DNA from: Flavobacteriales bacterium
Lineage (GTDB): Bacteria; Bacteroidota; Bacteroidia; Flavobacteriales; Flavobacteriaceae
NCBI GenBank assembly: GCA_017303755.1
Contig: JAFLBS010000006.1
Location: forward strand, 186,001 to 250,000
Direction of reading: 5' to 3'
Length of the DNA stretch: 64,000 nucleotides
Shown here: one piece after another, positions 15,776-23,384 of the stretch
Position numbering within the stretch: position 1 is the first letter of the stretch
Layout: the number at the start of each line of letters is the position of its first letter
Position numbers and translations under genes: made by a program
Notes under the pieces: generated by a model
Seen by the model: only the letters and a program-made list of their open reading frames with translations
Databases searched by the model: none
Told to the model about the DNA's origin: nothing

Positions 15776-17812
15776 TTAGAGCAATCCATTGTACTTTCTT
15801 ACGAACCATTCTGTTGCCAAAGCCAAAGCAATTAGTACTAACAACCAAACCCAATCAATTATTGGTGTTTTGGTTACGATTTCCTTCTGAACGGATTTGT
15901 AATCGTTGTTCTCTAATAACGTTTTAATGAGATTGTCGATTTGATTCGGAACAAAAACAGCGCCTTTTGTTTGAGATGCTAATTGACGTAAACGAACTAA
16001 ATCGGGGTTCACAAACTGCTTTTCAATATCAAAATCGAGAATTTCAAATCCGGCAGAATAGCTCGAATTGGAGTTGAGTTCTTTTACTGTAAAAGTGTAA
16101 TTTCCAGCAGCTAGTCCATCTAAATTTACTTTAAAAGCATTTGATGCTCTGAGCAAATCATAACGCTTTACTTGTTTGGTTTTCGAATTGGTTACCGTTA
16201 TGGTTAAACGTGCTTTTTCGTCGAGTTCATAATTTTTATTGAAATACTGAGCGGTAATTTCCAATGCATCACCCGAATTATAAAAACGCTCATGATTGAC
16301 AATTAGCGATTTTTTACTATCATTTGAAGCCAAAAACTGAATGATTTTATCAATAAAAACATCGAACTTATCAAATGATTTGTTGTCTAAATAACTCTGC
16401 GCACGCCATTTCCACACATTTTCGCCTATCAAAAATGCCGAACGACTTCCTTGTGCATCGGCAAAAGCCAACAATGGCGCTTCTGTATCCACTGTTCGGA
16501 TTCGAGATGTAAGTAAAACCGAAACATTATCATTGGTTTTAATACTTCCATAGGCGTTTTCTAAAGGTGGAAAATTTTCAAAACCAATATTATCCGTAGC
16601 AAACAAATTAAAATTAGAATTGAACGAAGCCAAATAATCTTCTTTTTGAGATGAAACTCTGAACACCATTTGGTTTTGCTGTTGATTCAGCAGATTGTAA
16701 TCCGTGTTATTTCCAGTGATGATCCAAGTGTTGATGCGAAGGTTTTTGTTGGCTTCAAAAATACTTTTGAATTCAGCTGTTGGTTGGTATAATATCAATA
16801 CATTGTATTTTCCTAAATCGCTAATTCCGTTTGGTTTAAGGATAGTTACTTTTCGTGATGCATTAGTTTCAATTCCGCGTTTTATTGCTCCTAAATCAGG
16901 ATGATTAATAGATGAAATTAATGCAATTTCCGAACGTTGATCGATGATCTCAACGGCGAATTTTTTGGTGTTGTTGTAGGTGTTTTTCTCACTTTCGGTA
17001 GATGTAATTTTAGCGGAATACAATTGCATTCCGACTTTGTCTGCAGGCAATAAAACATTGACTACTTGTGCTTTTTTGGAAGGAGAAAACGAAACGGTTT
17101 GCTGAGTCAAAACACTATTTCCTTGAGAAATGGAAAAATTAGCATTGACGCTTTTGGTTCCGGCGTATTGCAAAAAGACTTCAACTGGAAATTTATTCTT
17201 GTGGAAAGCGTATTTGTTGACGTTAATTTGATTGATTTTCAAATCGAGATACGTGGTTGTATCGCCAACCACCAATGGATATACTTTATTATTGGCATCA
17301 AAAGAAAACACATAATCTTCACCCGAAGTTTGGTTTCCATCAGAAATTAAAACAGTTGGAAAAGTGAGGTTTTTATTGATGCTTTTTAGGCTTTTGGCTA
17401 CTTGATCAAAATGCGATTGTTTTCCTTTGAAATTGAGTTCACTCGATTCTTCTATCGACTGAAAATCAGAATCAAAACGGTACAACTGCACATCATACTT
17501 GTCTTTTAAATCGCTATTAGAAGCTAATTTTTCAAAAACTTCTTTGGAAATAGTATTAGCTTTAAGCTCAGTAATCGATTTAGAATTATCAACCACAAGT
17601 GCCAATGGAGTTTTGACAGTTTCGTAGGTTTTACGAGCAATTATCGGATTGATTAAGAGTAATAAAATTCCGAAAATCGCAAGAAAACGCAAAAAAGCCA
17701 ACCATTTTATCAATTTGGATTGGCCTTTATTTTTATAAAAATACTGTAAATACGACAATCCAGCAGCAACTAAAACTGAAAGAAGTAGTAAAACTATTGT
17801 GGATGTTGTCAT
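15776..17812 (-). CDS. Membrane-anchored VWA-domain protein
   Basis: The 678-residue protein has two N-terminal membrane helices (about 5-25 and 37-57), a von Willebrand A domain with MIDAS-type DNSKS (D75, S77, S79) and LISDGNQ, a long central extracytoplasmic region, and a C-terminal membrane helix (WVWLLVLIALALATEWFV) just before the end. This arrangement is common in Bacteroidota proteins related to the Bat (aerotolerance) family; the central part resembles a glutamine-amidotransferase-like fold in such proteins, which I cannot prove here. It is the last gene of the fabG-hypothetical-VWA run. Its function is unknown. It converges on the LTA-synthase-like gene with 16 bases between the stops and no clear terminator. 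Confidence 0.8.
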   Translation of the reverse strand: MTTSTIVLLLLSVLVAAGLSYLQYFYKNKGQSKLIKWLAFLRFLAIFGILLLLINPIIARKTYETVKTPLALVVDNSKSITELKANTISKEVFEKLASNSDLKDKYDVQLYRFDSDFQSIEESSELNFKGKQSHFDQVAKSLKSINKNLTFPTVLISDGNQTSGEDYVFSFDANNKVYPLVVGDTTTYLDLKINQINVNKYAFHKNKFPVEVFLQYAGTKSVNANFSISQGNSVLTQQTVSFSPSKKAQVVNVLLPADKVGMQLYSAKITSTESEKNTYNNTKKFAVEIIDQRSEIALISSINHPDLGAIKRGIETNASRKVTILKPNGISDLGKYNVLILYQPTAEFKSIFEANKNLRINTWIITGNNTDYNLLNQQQNQMVFRVSSQKEDYLASFNSNFNLFATDNIGFENFPPLENAYGSIKTNDNVSVLLTSRIRTVDTEAPLLAFADAQGSRSAFLIGENVWKWRAQSYLDNKSFDKFDVFIDKIIQFLASNDSKKSLIVNHERFYNSGDALEITAQYFNKNYELDEKARLTITVTNSKTKQVKRYDLLRASNAFKVNLDGLAAGNYTFTVKELNSNSSYSAGFEILDFDIEKQFVNPDLVRLRQLASQTKGAVFVPNQIDNLIKTLLENNDYKSVQKEIVTKTPIIDWVWLLVLIALALATEWFVRKYNGLL

Positions 17813-17838
17813 AATGTGTGTTCAGTGAACTCTATTTA

Positions 17839-18294
17839 TTAGTATCGTACAGTTCTTTCGGTTATTTTCTCGTCGTATTTTTCAAAGAAAAGCTGAACTC
17901 TTTCCGGATTTAATATACCATTAGCATCAATCACTTTTTCTTTTAATAACCAGCCAATCAATTTCTCCATGTTTTTTCTAGAGTTCATTCCCATACCAGA
18001 AGTCGCTTTCATGGTGTCTTTTGATTCTACTTTTGTTTTTTCAGTAAGAAAATTCAAAACAAGGTAATCGTCTTGACTGTATTGTTTAGTCTCGTTATCG
18101 TTGTACTTGTAAAGTAAAATTTCATTATCATCCATTGAATAAAATGAATGCTGAAAAATATTTATCTTCTCGTATTTTAAAATTTGTTTGCCATCGAGCA
18201 ACACTTTATCATCTTTAATTTCAACCTCTTGAGCAAACATTGAAAAATTTGCAATGGCGAAAACTGCCATTGATAATAAAAATTTGAACTTCAT
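17839..18294 (-). CDS. Secreted hypothetical protein
   Basis: The 151-residue protein has a clear signal peptide (LLSMAVFAIANFSMFAQ) and no motif I recognise. The mature part is hydrophilic, with a DDKVLLDGKQILKYEK stretch and many charged residues, and no Cys. It lies between fabG (13 bases upstream) and the VWA gene (26 bases downstream) on the same strand, so it is probably co-transcribed. It has the appearance of a small periplasmic protein; function is not assigned. Confidence 0.7.
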   Translation of the reverse strand: MKFKFLLSMAVFAIANFSMFAQEVEIKDDKVLLDGKQILKYEKINIFQHSFYSMDDNEILLYKYNDNETKQYSQDDYLVLNFLTEKTKVESKDTMKATSGMGMNSRKNMEKLIGWLLKEKVIDANGILNPERVQLFFEKYDEKITERTVRY

Positions 18295-18307
18295 CTTTAT
18301 ACAATAA

Positions 18308-19054
18308 TTAGGTTAACATTCCACCATCAACATTCAACGTTTGTCCCGTCACATAAGCACTCATCTCAGATGCTAAAAACAAACAAGCATTGGCTACATC
18401 TTCTGGAGTTCCACCGCGTTTTAACGGAATAGAATCTCTCCATCCTTGAACCACATCTTCATTTAACTTAGCTGTCATTTCGGTTTCAATAAATCCAGGA
18501 GCAATGGCATTACAACGAATATTGCGCGAACCTAATTCTAATGCAATTGATTTGGTAAAACCAATCATCCCTGCTTTTGATGCTGCGTAGTTGGCTTGTC
18601 CTGCATTTCCCTTCACTCCTACTACACTACTCATATTTACTATTGAACCTTTACGGTTTTTAAGCATTATTTTTTGTACCGCTTTGGTCATGTTAAACAC
18701 CGATTTCAAGTTGATTTCGATTACTTTATCAAAATCTTCTTCCGACATACGCATTAGCAAATTGTCTTTTGTAATTCCGGCGTTGTTGATTAATATATCA
18801 ATAGTTCCAAATTCGGCAATCACATCATCCGATAACTTTTGCGCTTCTTCAAAATTAGCTGCATTCGATTGGTAACCTTTGGCTTTAACACCCAATGAAT
18901 TCAATTCATTTTCCAAAGCCATTGCTGATTCGGCAGACGAACTATAAGTAAAGGCAACATTTGCACCGTGTTGAGCAAATACTTTTGCAATTCCACTACC
19001 AATTCCGCGACTTGCGCCTGTAATTATAGCTACTTTTCCTTCAAGTAATTTCAT
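18308..19054 (-). CDS. fabG: 3-oxoacyl-[acyl-carrier-protein] reductase FabG
   Basis: The 248-residue short-chain dehydrogenase has the NADPH-binding TGASRGIGSG at residues 13-22, NNAGI, the catalytic Ser in IVNMSSVVG, YAASKAG (Tyr and Lys of the active site), and the FabG-typical end VTGQTLNVDGGML. It reduces 3-ketoacyl-ACP in each round of fatty-acid synthesis in the cytoplasm. The gene has its own promoter (19090-19120) and heads a run with a secreted hypothetical and a VWA protein. No other fab genes are near, so FabG is an inference from sequence and length, but a strong one. Confidence 0.93.
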   Translation of the reverse strand: MKLLEGKVAIITGASRGIGSGIAKVFAQHGANVAFTYSSSAESAMALENELNSLGVKAKGYQSNAANFEEAQKLSDDVIAEFGTIDILINNAGITKDNLLMRMSEEDFDKVIEINLKSVFNMTKAVQKIMLKNRKGSIVNMSSVVGVKGNAGQANYAASKAGMIGFTKSIALELGSRNIRCNAIAPGFIETEMTAKLNEDVVQGWRDSIPLKRGGTPEDVANACLFLASEMSAYVTGQTLNVDGGMLT

Positions 19055-19089
19055 ATTGTTTTGTATTATTTGTTTGAAATTTTAGAATC

Positions 19090-19120
19090 CAAATATAGCA
19101 CTATTTTAAATTTAAAAAAA
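19090..19120 (-). promoter_or_regulatory. Promoter of fabG
   Basis: On the minus strand TTTT (19120-19117), 19 bases, then TATATTTG (19097-19090), a perfect TAnnTTTG -7 element. The start codon is at 19054, giving a leader of about 30 bases. Confidence 0.55.
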
Positions 19121-19138
19121 TTAGTTGGCACTTAAACC

Positions 19139-19169
19139 TTTGTTAATGTCGGCAGTCTAATTACATTTA
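19139..19169 (+). promoter_or_regulatory. Candidate promoter of the ECF sigma operon
   Basis: TTTG (19139-19142), 19 bases, then TACATTTA (19162-19169), one mismatch to the TAnnTTTG -7 element. The start codon is 15 bases downstream. An ECF-type promoter used by the encoded sigma itself cannot be excluded. Confidence 0.4.
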
Positions 19170-19184
19170 CCCACAAATAATTCT

Positions 19185-19733
19185 ATGTCCAATTCGAGTC
19201 TACATTTTCAATTGCTTTATAATCAGTACAAAGTATTGGTTTACAATGTGGCATTGCATTATGTACAAAACATTGAAGACGCCGAAGAAATTACTCAAGA
19301 TGTATTTGTGCAAGTGCATCAATCAATGGATAAATTCAAAAATAACTCATCCATAAAGACTTGGATTTATAGAATTACAATCAACAAAAGTCTTGATTTC
19401 ATCAAATATAAAAAGAGTAAAAAGCGATTATTCATCTTTGGAAGTAAATCCGATTCAGAAAAAGAATTGAACTCCATTTCAACATTTGAACATCCCGGAA
19501 TTGCTTTAGAACAGCAAGAAAATGCTAAAATTCTGTTTGGTGTAATTGATGAATTAACCGAAAATCAGCGTACAGCTTTCATTTTATCGAAGCTTGATGG
19601 ATTGAGTAATCCTGAAATTGCTGACATTATGCAACTGAGTATTTCTTCTGTAGAATCATTGGTTTTCAGAGCCAAAACAACTTTGAAAGAAAAATTAAGT
19701 AAAAAGTTTGAAGAATACCGCAAGAAAAAATAA
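19185..19733 (+). CDS. ECF-type RNA polymerase sigma factor
   Basis: The 182-residue protein has sigma region 2 (YNQYKVLVYNVALHYVQN, EEITQDVFVQVHQ, KTWIYRITINKSLDF) and region 4 (LTENQRTAFILSKLDGLSNPEIADIMQLSISSVESLVFRAK), with no region 1 or 3, as in ECF sigma factors. It begins a tight run with a small single-pass membrane protein, a CpxP/Spy-like protein and a di-haem peroxidase. The usual logic is that the membrane protein holds the sigma factor until an envelope signal releases it, and the operon is probably self-activated. Confidence 0.93.
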   Translation: MSNSSLHFQLLYNQYKVLVYNVALHYVQNIEDAEEITQDVFVQVHQSMDKFKNNSSIKTWIYRITINKSLDFIKYKKSKKRLFIFGSKSDSEKELNSISTFEHPGIALEQQENAKILFGVIDELTENQRTAFILSKLDGLSNPEIADIMQLSISSVESLVFRAKTTLKEKLSKKFEEYRKKK

Positions 19734-19753
19734 ATAACATCGTCTAAAAAAAT

Positions 19754-20020
19754 ATGGAAGCTGAAAAATTCATAAACGACATTCTAAATAGTACCAACGG
19801 AATTACCAAAGTGAGTCCGAATGACGAATTGTTTTCAAAAATAGAACTTCGCATTCAGGAAAAATCAGTGGTTCCAATGAAAACCTTGTGGTTAGTTGCG
19901 GCATCAATAGTGATATTAATGTCATTGAATGTTATCATTATCGCCTCAAAAAACAAAACTCAAGATAGTTCAATCAGTGAATTAGAAAAGTCCATTCATA
20001 AAAGCAATCAATTATATTAA
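19754..20020 (+). CDS. Small single-pass membrane protein, probable anti-sigma factor
   Basis: The 88-residue protein has a cytoplasmic N-terminal part of about 43 residues, one membrane helix (about 44-65, LWLVAASIVILMSLNVIIIA) and a short extracytoplasmic tail. It lies 20 bases after the ECF sigma gene, where anti-sigma factors are usually encoded. It lacks the HxxxCxxC zinc motif of ZAS-type anti-sigma factors. The role is inferred from position and topology; I see no recognisable domain. Confidence 0.65.
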   Translation: MEAEKFINDILNSTNGITKVSPNDELFSKIELRIQEKSVVPMKTLWLVAASIVILMSLNVIIIASKNKTQDSSISELEKSIHKSNQLY

Positions 20021-20025
20021 TCACC

Positions 20026-20493
20026 ATGGAAAAGCAAAAGTTAGTTATATTTTCAATCATTACTTTGTTGGTCATCAACTTAGGCACATTGGGATTTTTA
20101 TTGTTTTCCGGACCAAAAAAAGGGCATTTTCCTCCTGATGATGGCCGACCAAAACCTAGAGAAATAATTATAGAGCAATTGCATTTGGACGCTCAACAAG
20201 TAGCCGATTATGAAGTCTTGATTCGCCAACATCGAAAACAAATCACTGCTACAGAAGACAAAATCAGAGATGCTAAAAATGAATTGTATTTACTACTGAA
20301 TTCAACAACTGTTGATGCAACAAAAAAAGACAGTTTAGTCAATACATTAGCTCAATATCAAAAAGAAATTGAGTTGATTCATTTCAATCATTTTAATTAC
20401 ATTAAAAAGTTGTGTAAGCCCGAACAGTTGGATGAGTTTTCTGAATTGACAGAAGAATTATCACGATTGTTTTCTAAACCACCTAAACCTTAA
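20026..20493 (+). CDS. Periplasmic CpxP/Spy/CnrX-like sensor protein
   Basis: The 155-residue protein has an N-terminal membrane anchor (about 6-28) followed by a long helical domain (LHLDAQQVADYEVLIRQH, then a coiled segment with many Q, E and K) and ends in SKPPKP. The length and helix pattern fit the heavy-metal resistor / Spy superfamily, in which CnrX controls an ECF sigma and anti-sigma pair in response to Ni/Co, and CpxP/Spy respond to misfolded proteins. It starts 5 bases after the small membrane protein gene. A role as signal receiver for the sigma factor is inferred. Confidence 0.72.
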   Translation: MEKQKLVIFSIITLLVINLGTLGFLLFSGPKKGHFPPDDGRPKPREIIIEQLHLDAQQVADYEVLIRQHRKQITATEDKIRDAKNELYLLLNSTTVDATKKDSLVNTLAQYQKEIELIHFNHFNYIKKLCKPEQLDEFSELTEELSRLFSKPPKP

Positions 20494-20521
20494 GACTTAA
20501 ACTAAAACAAAACCATAATTT

Positions 20522-21694
20522 ATGACACATCGCCTCTCCATTTTACTTATTTCTATGACTCTCATTTCATGTGGAAATGATGAAGACGAATACGTTGATT
20601 TGAATTCTTATCCTAATGTAGTAGCCACTTTTGGAACTACAATCGATTTGAATAATTTGCCCAATTATGCCAATCAAACTATTCCTGCTTACATTATCAA
20701 AGACAATACTCAAGGTAATTCGATAACCAACAAAGGTGCTACTTTAGGAAGAGTATTGTTTTACGATAAAAATTTATCTTCCAATAATACTATTTCTTGT
20801 TCAAGTTGTCACCAACAAGCCAATGCTTTTGGAGATGTAGCCGTTGCGAGTACGGGTGTAAACGGAACTACGGGAAGGCATTCAATGCGTTTAATCAATT
20901 CGAGATTTGCAGTTGAAACTAAATTCTTTTGGGACGAAAGAGCCATCAATTTAGAAACCCAAACTACCATGCCCATTAAAAATCATGGCGAAATGGGGTT
21001 TAGTGGAGCTAATGGAGATCAACCCTTTTCTGGATTGATCACAAAGTTAAGCGCCATTGACTATTACAAAGAATTATTCCGATTTGTATATGGTAGCGAA
21101 GAAATAACAGAAAACAAAATCCAATTAGCATTGGCACAATTCATTCGAAGTATTCAATCATTTGATTCAAAATTTGATGTTGGACGTGCTCAAGTTGCTA
21201 ATAACAATGTGCCTTTCCCCAATTATACTGCTCAAGAAAACAACGGTAAAAATTTATTTTTAACTCCGCCCATATTTGATGCAACAGGAAATCGAACTGG
21301 AGGTGGTTTAGGCTGTGCTGGTTGTCACGCTGCTCCCGAATTTGACATTGATCCCAATACTAAAAACAATGGAATAGCAGGTTCAATAAACGGTGGTTTA
21401 GACGTAACGAACACACGAGCTCCATCGTTGCGCGATTTAACAAAACCTGACGGAACTCCAAACGGTCCGATGATGCATACAGGAGTAATTACTACTTTAC
21501 AAGCCGCAATTGGGCATTACGGAACCATTACTATTGCACCCGGAAATAACAATCTAGACCCAAGATTGATGCCTAATGGTTTTGGTCAACACCTCAATTT
21601 AAATGCAACCGAAGTGAATGCCGTAATTGCCTTCTTGAAAACACTAAGTGGTACGAATGTATACGTTGATACTAAATGGTCCAATCCATTTTAG
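20522..21694 (+). CDS. Di-haem cytochrome c peroxidase / MauG-family lipoprotein
   Basis: The 390-residue protein has a lipoprotein signal (LLISMTLISC, lipid on C17) and two haem c sites, CSSCH (C93, C96, H97) and CAGCH (C265, C268, H269), in the typical CcpA/MauG positions. The PSLRDL and MHTG motifs of the family follow. Bacterial di-haem peroxidases reduce hydrogen peroxide in the periplasm with electrons from cytochrome c or quinol. It is the last gene of the ECF sigma operon, so it is likely part of the regulated response to peroxide or metal stress. A strong terminator follows. Confidence 0.9.
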   Translation: MTHRLSILLISMTLISCGNDEDEYVDLNSYPNVVATFGTTIDLNNLPNYANQTIPAYIIKDNTQGNSITNKGATLGRVLFYDKNLSSNNTISCSSCHQQANAFGDVAVASTGVNGTTGRHSMRLINSRFAVETKFFWDERAINLETQTTMPIKNHGEMGFSGANGDQPFSGLITKLSAIDYYKELFRFVYGSEEITENKIQLALAQFIRSIQSFDSKFDVGRAQVANNNVPFPNYTAQENNGKNLFLTPPIFDATGNRTGGGLGCAGCHAAPEFDIDPNTKNNGIAGSINGGLDVTNTRAPSLRDLTKPDGTPNGPMMHTGVITTLQAAIGHYGTITIAPGNNNLDPRLMPNGFGQHLNLNATEVNAVIAFLKTLSGTNVYVDTKWSNPF

Positions 21695-21710
21695 AATAAC
21701 TGTTGAAACA

Positions 21711-21742
21711 AAAAAAAGACGCAGTATAGTGCGTCTTTTTTT
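21711..21742. terminator. Bidirectional terminator
   Basis: A 13-bp perfect stem (21711-21723 with 21730-21742), 6-base loop, A run on the left and T run on the right. It serves both the peroxidase gene and the convergent PrcB-like gene. Confidence 0.9.
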
Positions 21743-21759
21743 ATTTATGAGAATTCTAA

Positions 21760-22179
21760 TTATTTAATTTCAATTGGTTTTTTCGAATTGATTCTAATCA
21801 CTGCATATGGATTTGTTATGGCCATGGTTACGTTTCCTTTTTTGGGTTCGATTTCTTTAATCGTAACCACTATTTTATCAACTTCTTCAACTACACTCTC
21901 TACTTCTACTCCGTAACCACCATTGCTTTTTTCGCCTAAATTCACCAAGATAAAATTTGACGTTTTTATATCATCAGGTTTGACAAATTTCTTGATTTCA
22001 TCGTCACCGAGTAACATTTTAAATTCTTTGGTTTCAGTTATGATTTCATAAAACCTAAAATTTCCTCCGCCGTATTCGCTAGAAACTAATACGTTATACA
22101 ATTTATTATCTACTGTTTTTTTTGTGGTTGAACACGAATATAAGAAGGCTAAAATCAGAATTGGGATGAGCTTTTTCAT
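21760..22179 (-). CDS. Small lipoprotein with PrcB-like C-terminal domain
   Basis: The start at 22179 is chosen over 22200 because it gives a compact lipoprotein signal (MKKLIPILILAFLYSC, lipid on C16) and a 4-base gap to bshA instead of an overlap. The 139-residue product has the pattern of the PrcB/protease-complex C-terminal domain: GGYGVEVESV in the middle, then a beta strand and TNPYAVIRI near the end. PrcB of Treponema is an accessory lipoprotein of a surface protease. It follows bshA on the same strand. Function here is unknown. Confidence 0.7.
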   Translation of the reverse strand: MKKLIPILILAFLYSCSTTKKTVDNKLYNVLVSSEYGGGNFRFYEIITETKEFKMLLGDDEIKKFVKPDDIKTSNFILVNLGEKSNGGYGVEVESVVEEVDKIVVTIKEIEPKKGNVTMAITNPYAVIRINSKKPIEIK

Positions 22180-22183
22180 AGTA

Positions 22184-23320
22184 TCATTTTTTAGTTTCAT
22201 TCAGCGCTTTATGGTACAAATCTTCGTACAATGGCAAAATGTTTTGAATATCAAATTGTTTAGCAACCGTCAATGCATTACTTTTAAACGCATCCAAAGT
22301 TGAATTATTGCTTAAAATCTTCAGTGCATTTTCTGCCATTTCATCAACATTACCTACATCGCTCAAATAACCAGATTGTCCCGGGAAATTTACTTCAGGC
22401 AATCCTCCTGAATTAGTAGAAATCACAGGAACACTCCACGCCATTGCTTCTAAAGCGGCCAAACCAAAACTTTCGGTTTCAGATGGTAATAAAAACAAAT
22501 CGGAATACGATAAAATCTGGTCAATTTCATTACTATTACCAAAGAAGATAACTTTGTCTTGAATTCCGAGTTCCTCACACATTCGCTCTGCTTTTTCTTT
22601 TTCTGGCCCATCGCCCACCATCATTAATTTGGCTGGAATTTGCTGTTGGATTTTAAAGAAGATTTTGATTACATCTGGAATTCGTTTTACTTTTCTAAAA
22701 TTACTGATGTGTGTCACAATTCGTTCTTCTTTTTCGGCCATAACCGAACGCTGGCATGAAATTAATGATTCATTTCTATGTTTGTCCAATTCGATAAAAT
22801 TCGGAATAACATGTATGTCTTTTTTAATACTGAAATGCTTGTAGGTATCGTCTTTTAAGCTTTGAGAAACTGAAGTTACAATGTCTGATTTATTGATACT
22901 AAAACTTACGGCTGTTTTGTAAAACGGATGATTTCCAACTAACGTAATATCGGTTCCGTGCAAAGTGGTCACCATTGGCAGATCAATTCCTTCGTCTTTG
23001 AGCATTTGCTTGGCCATATAACCTGCGTAGGCATGTGGAATGGCGTAATGAACATGAAGTAATTCAATTTTATACAATTTCACCATATCGACCAATTTGC
23101 TCGAAAGTGCCAATTCATAAGGTTGATAATGGAATAATGGATATTCAGGAACGTTCACTTCATGATAATGAACATTTTGATTCAATAAAGCTAAACGAAC
23201 AGGTTGACGGTACGTGATAAAGTGAATTTCGTGACCTCGATGTGCCAATTCCAAACCCAATTCAGTTGCTACAACACCACTTCCACCAAAGGTTGGATAA
23301 CAAACAATTGCTATTTTCAT
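22184..23320 (-). CDS. bshA: N-acetyl-alpha-D-glucosaminyl L-malate synthase BshA
   Basis: The 378-residue GT4 glycosyltransferase has the BshA-specific start (MKIAIVCYPTFGGSGVVATE), a malate/UDP-GlcNAc binding region, HISNFRKVKR, and the GT4 signature ESFGLAALEAMAWSVPVISTNSGGLPE. It joins UDP-GlcNAc to L-malate in the first step of bacillithiol synthesis. Bacillithiol is the main low-molecular thiol in many Bacteroidota as well as Firmicutes. The following PrcB-like lipoprotein gene begins 4 bases after its stop. bshB and bshC are not in the window. Confidence 0.93.
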   Translation of the reverse strand: MKIAIVCYPTFGGSGVVATELGLELAHRGHEIHFITYRQPVRLALLNQNVHYHEVNVPEYPLFHYQPYELALSSKLVDMVKLYKIELLHVHYAIPHAYAGYMAKQMLKDEGIDLPMVTTLHGTDITLVGNHPFYKTAVSFSINKSDIVTSVSQSLKDDTYKHFSIKKDIHVIPNFIELDKHRNESLISCQRSVMAEKEERIVTHISNFRKVKRIPDVIKIFFKIQQQIPAKLMMVGDGPEKEKAERMCEELGIQDKVIFFGNSNEIDQILSYSDLFLLPSETESFGLAALEAMAWSVPVISTNSGGLPEVNFPGQSGYLSDVGNVDEMAENALKILSNNSTLDAFKSNALTVAKQFDIQNILPLYEDLYHKALNETKK

Positions 23321-23384
23321 TCTAAAAAATTAAAGTGCTAATTTAATGAAATAAGCGATGCTTAACCGTGAAAGCTACGTTAAA

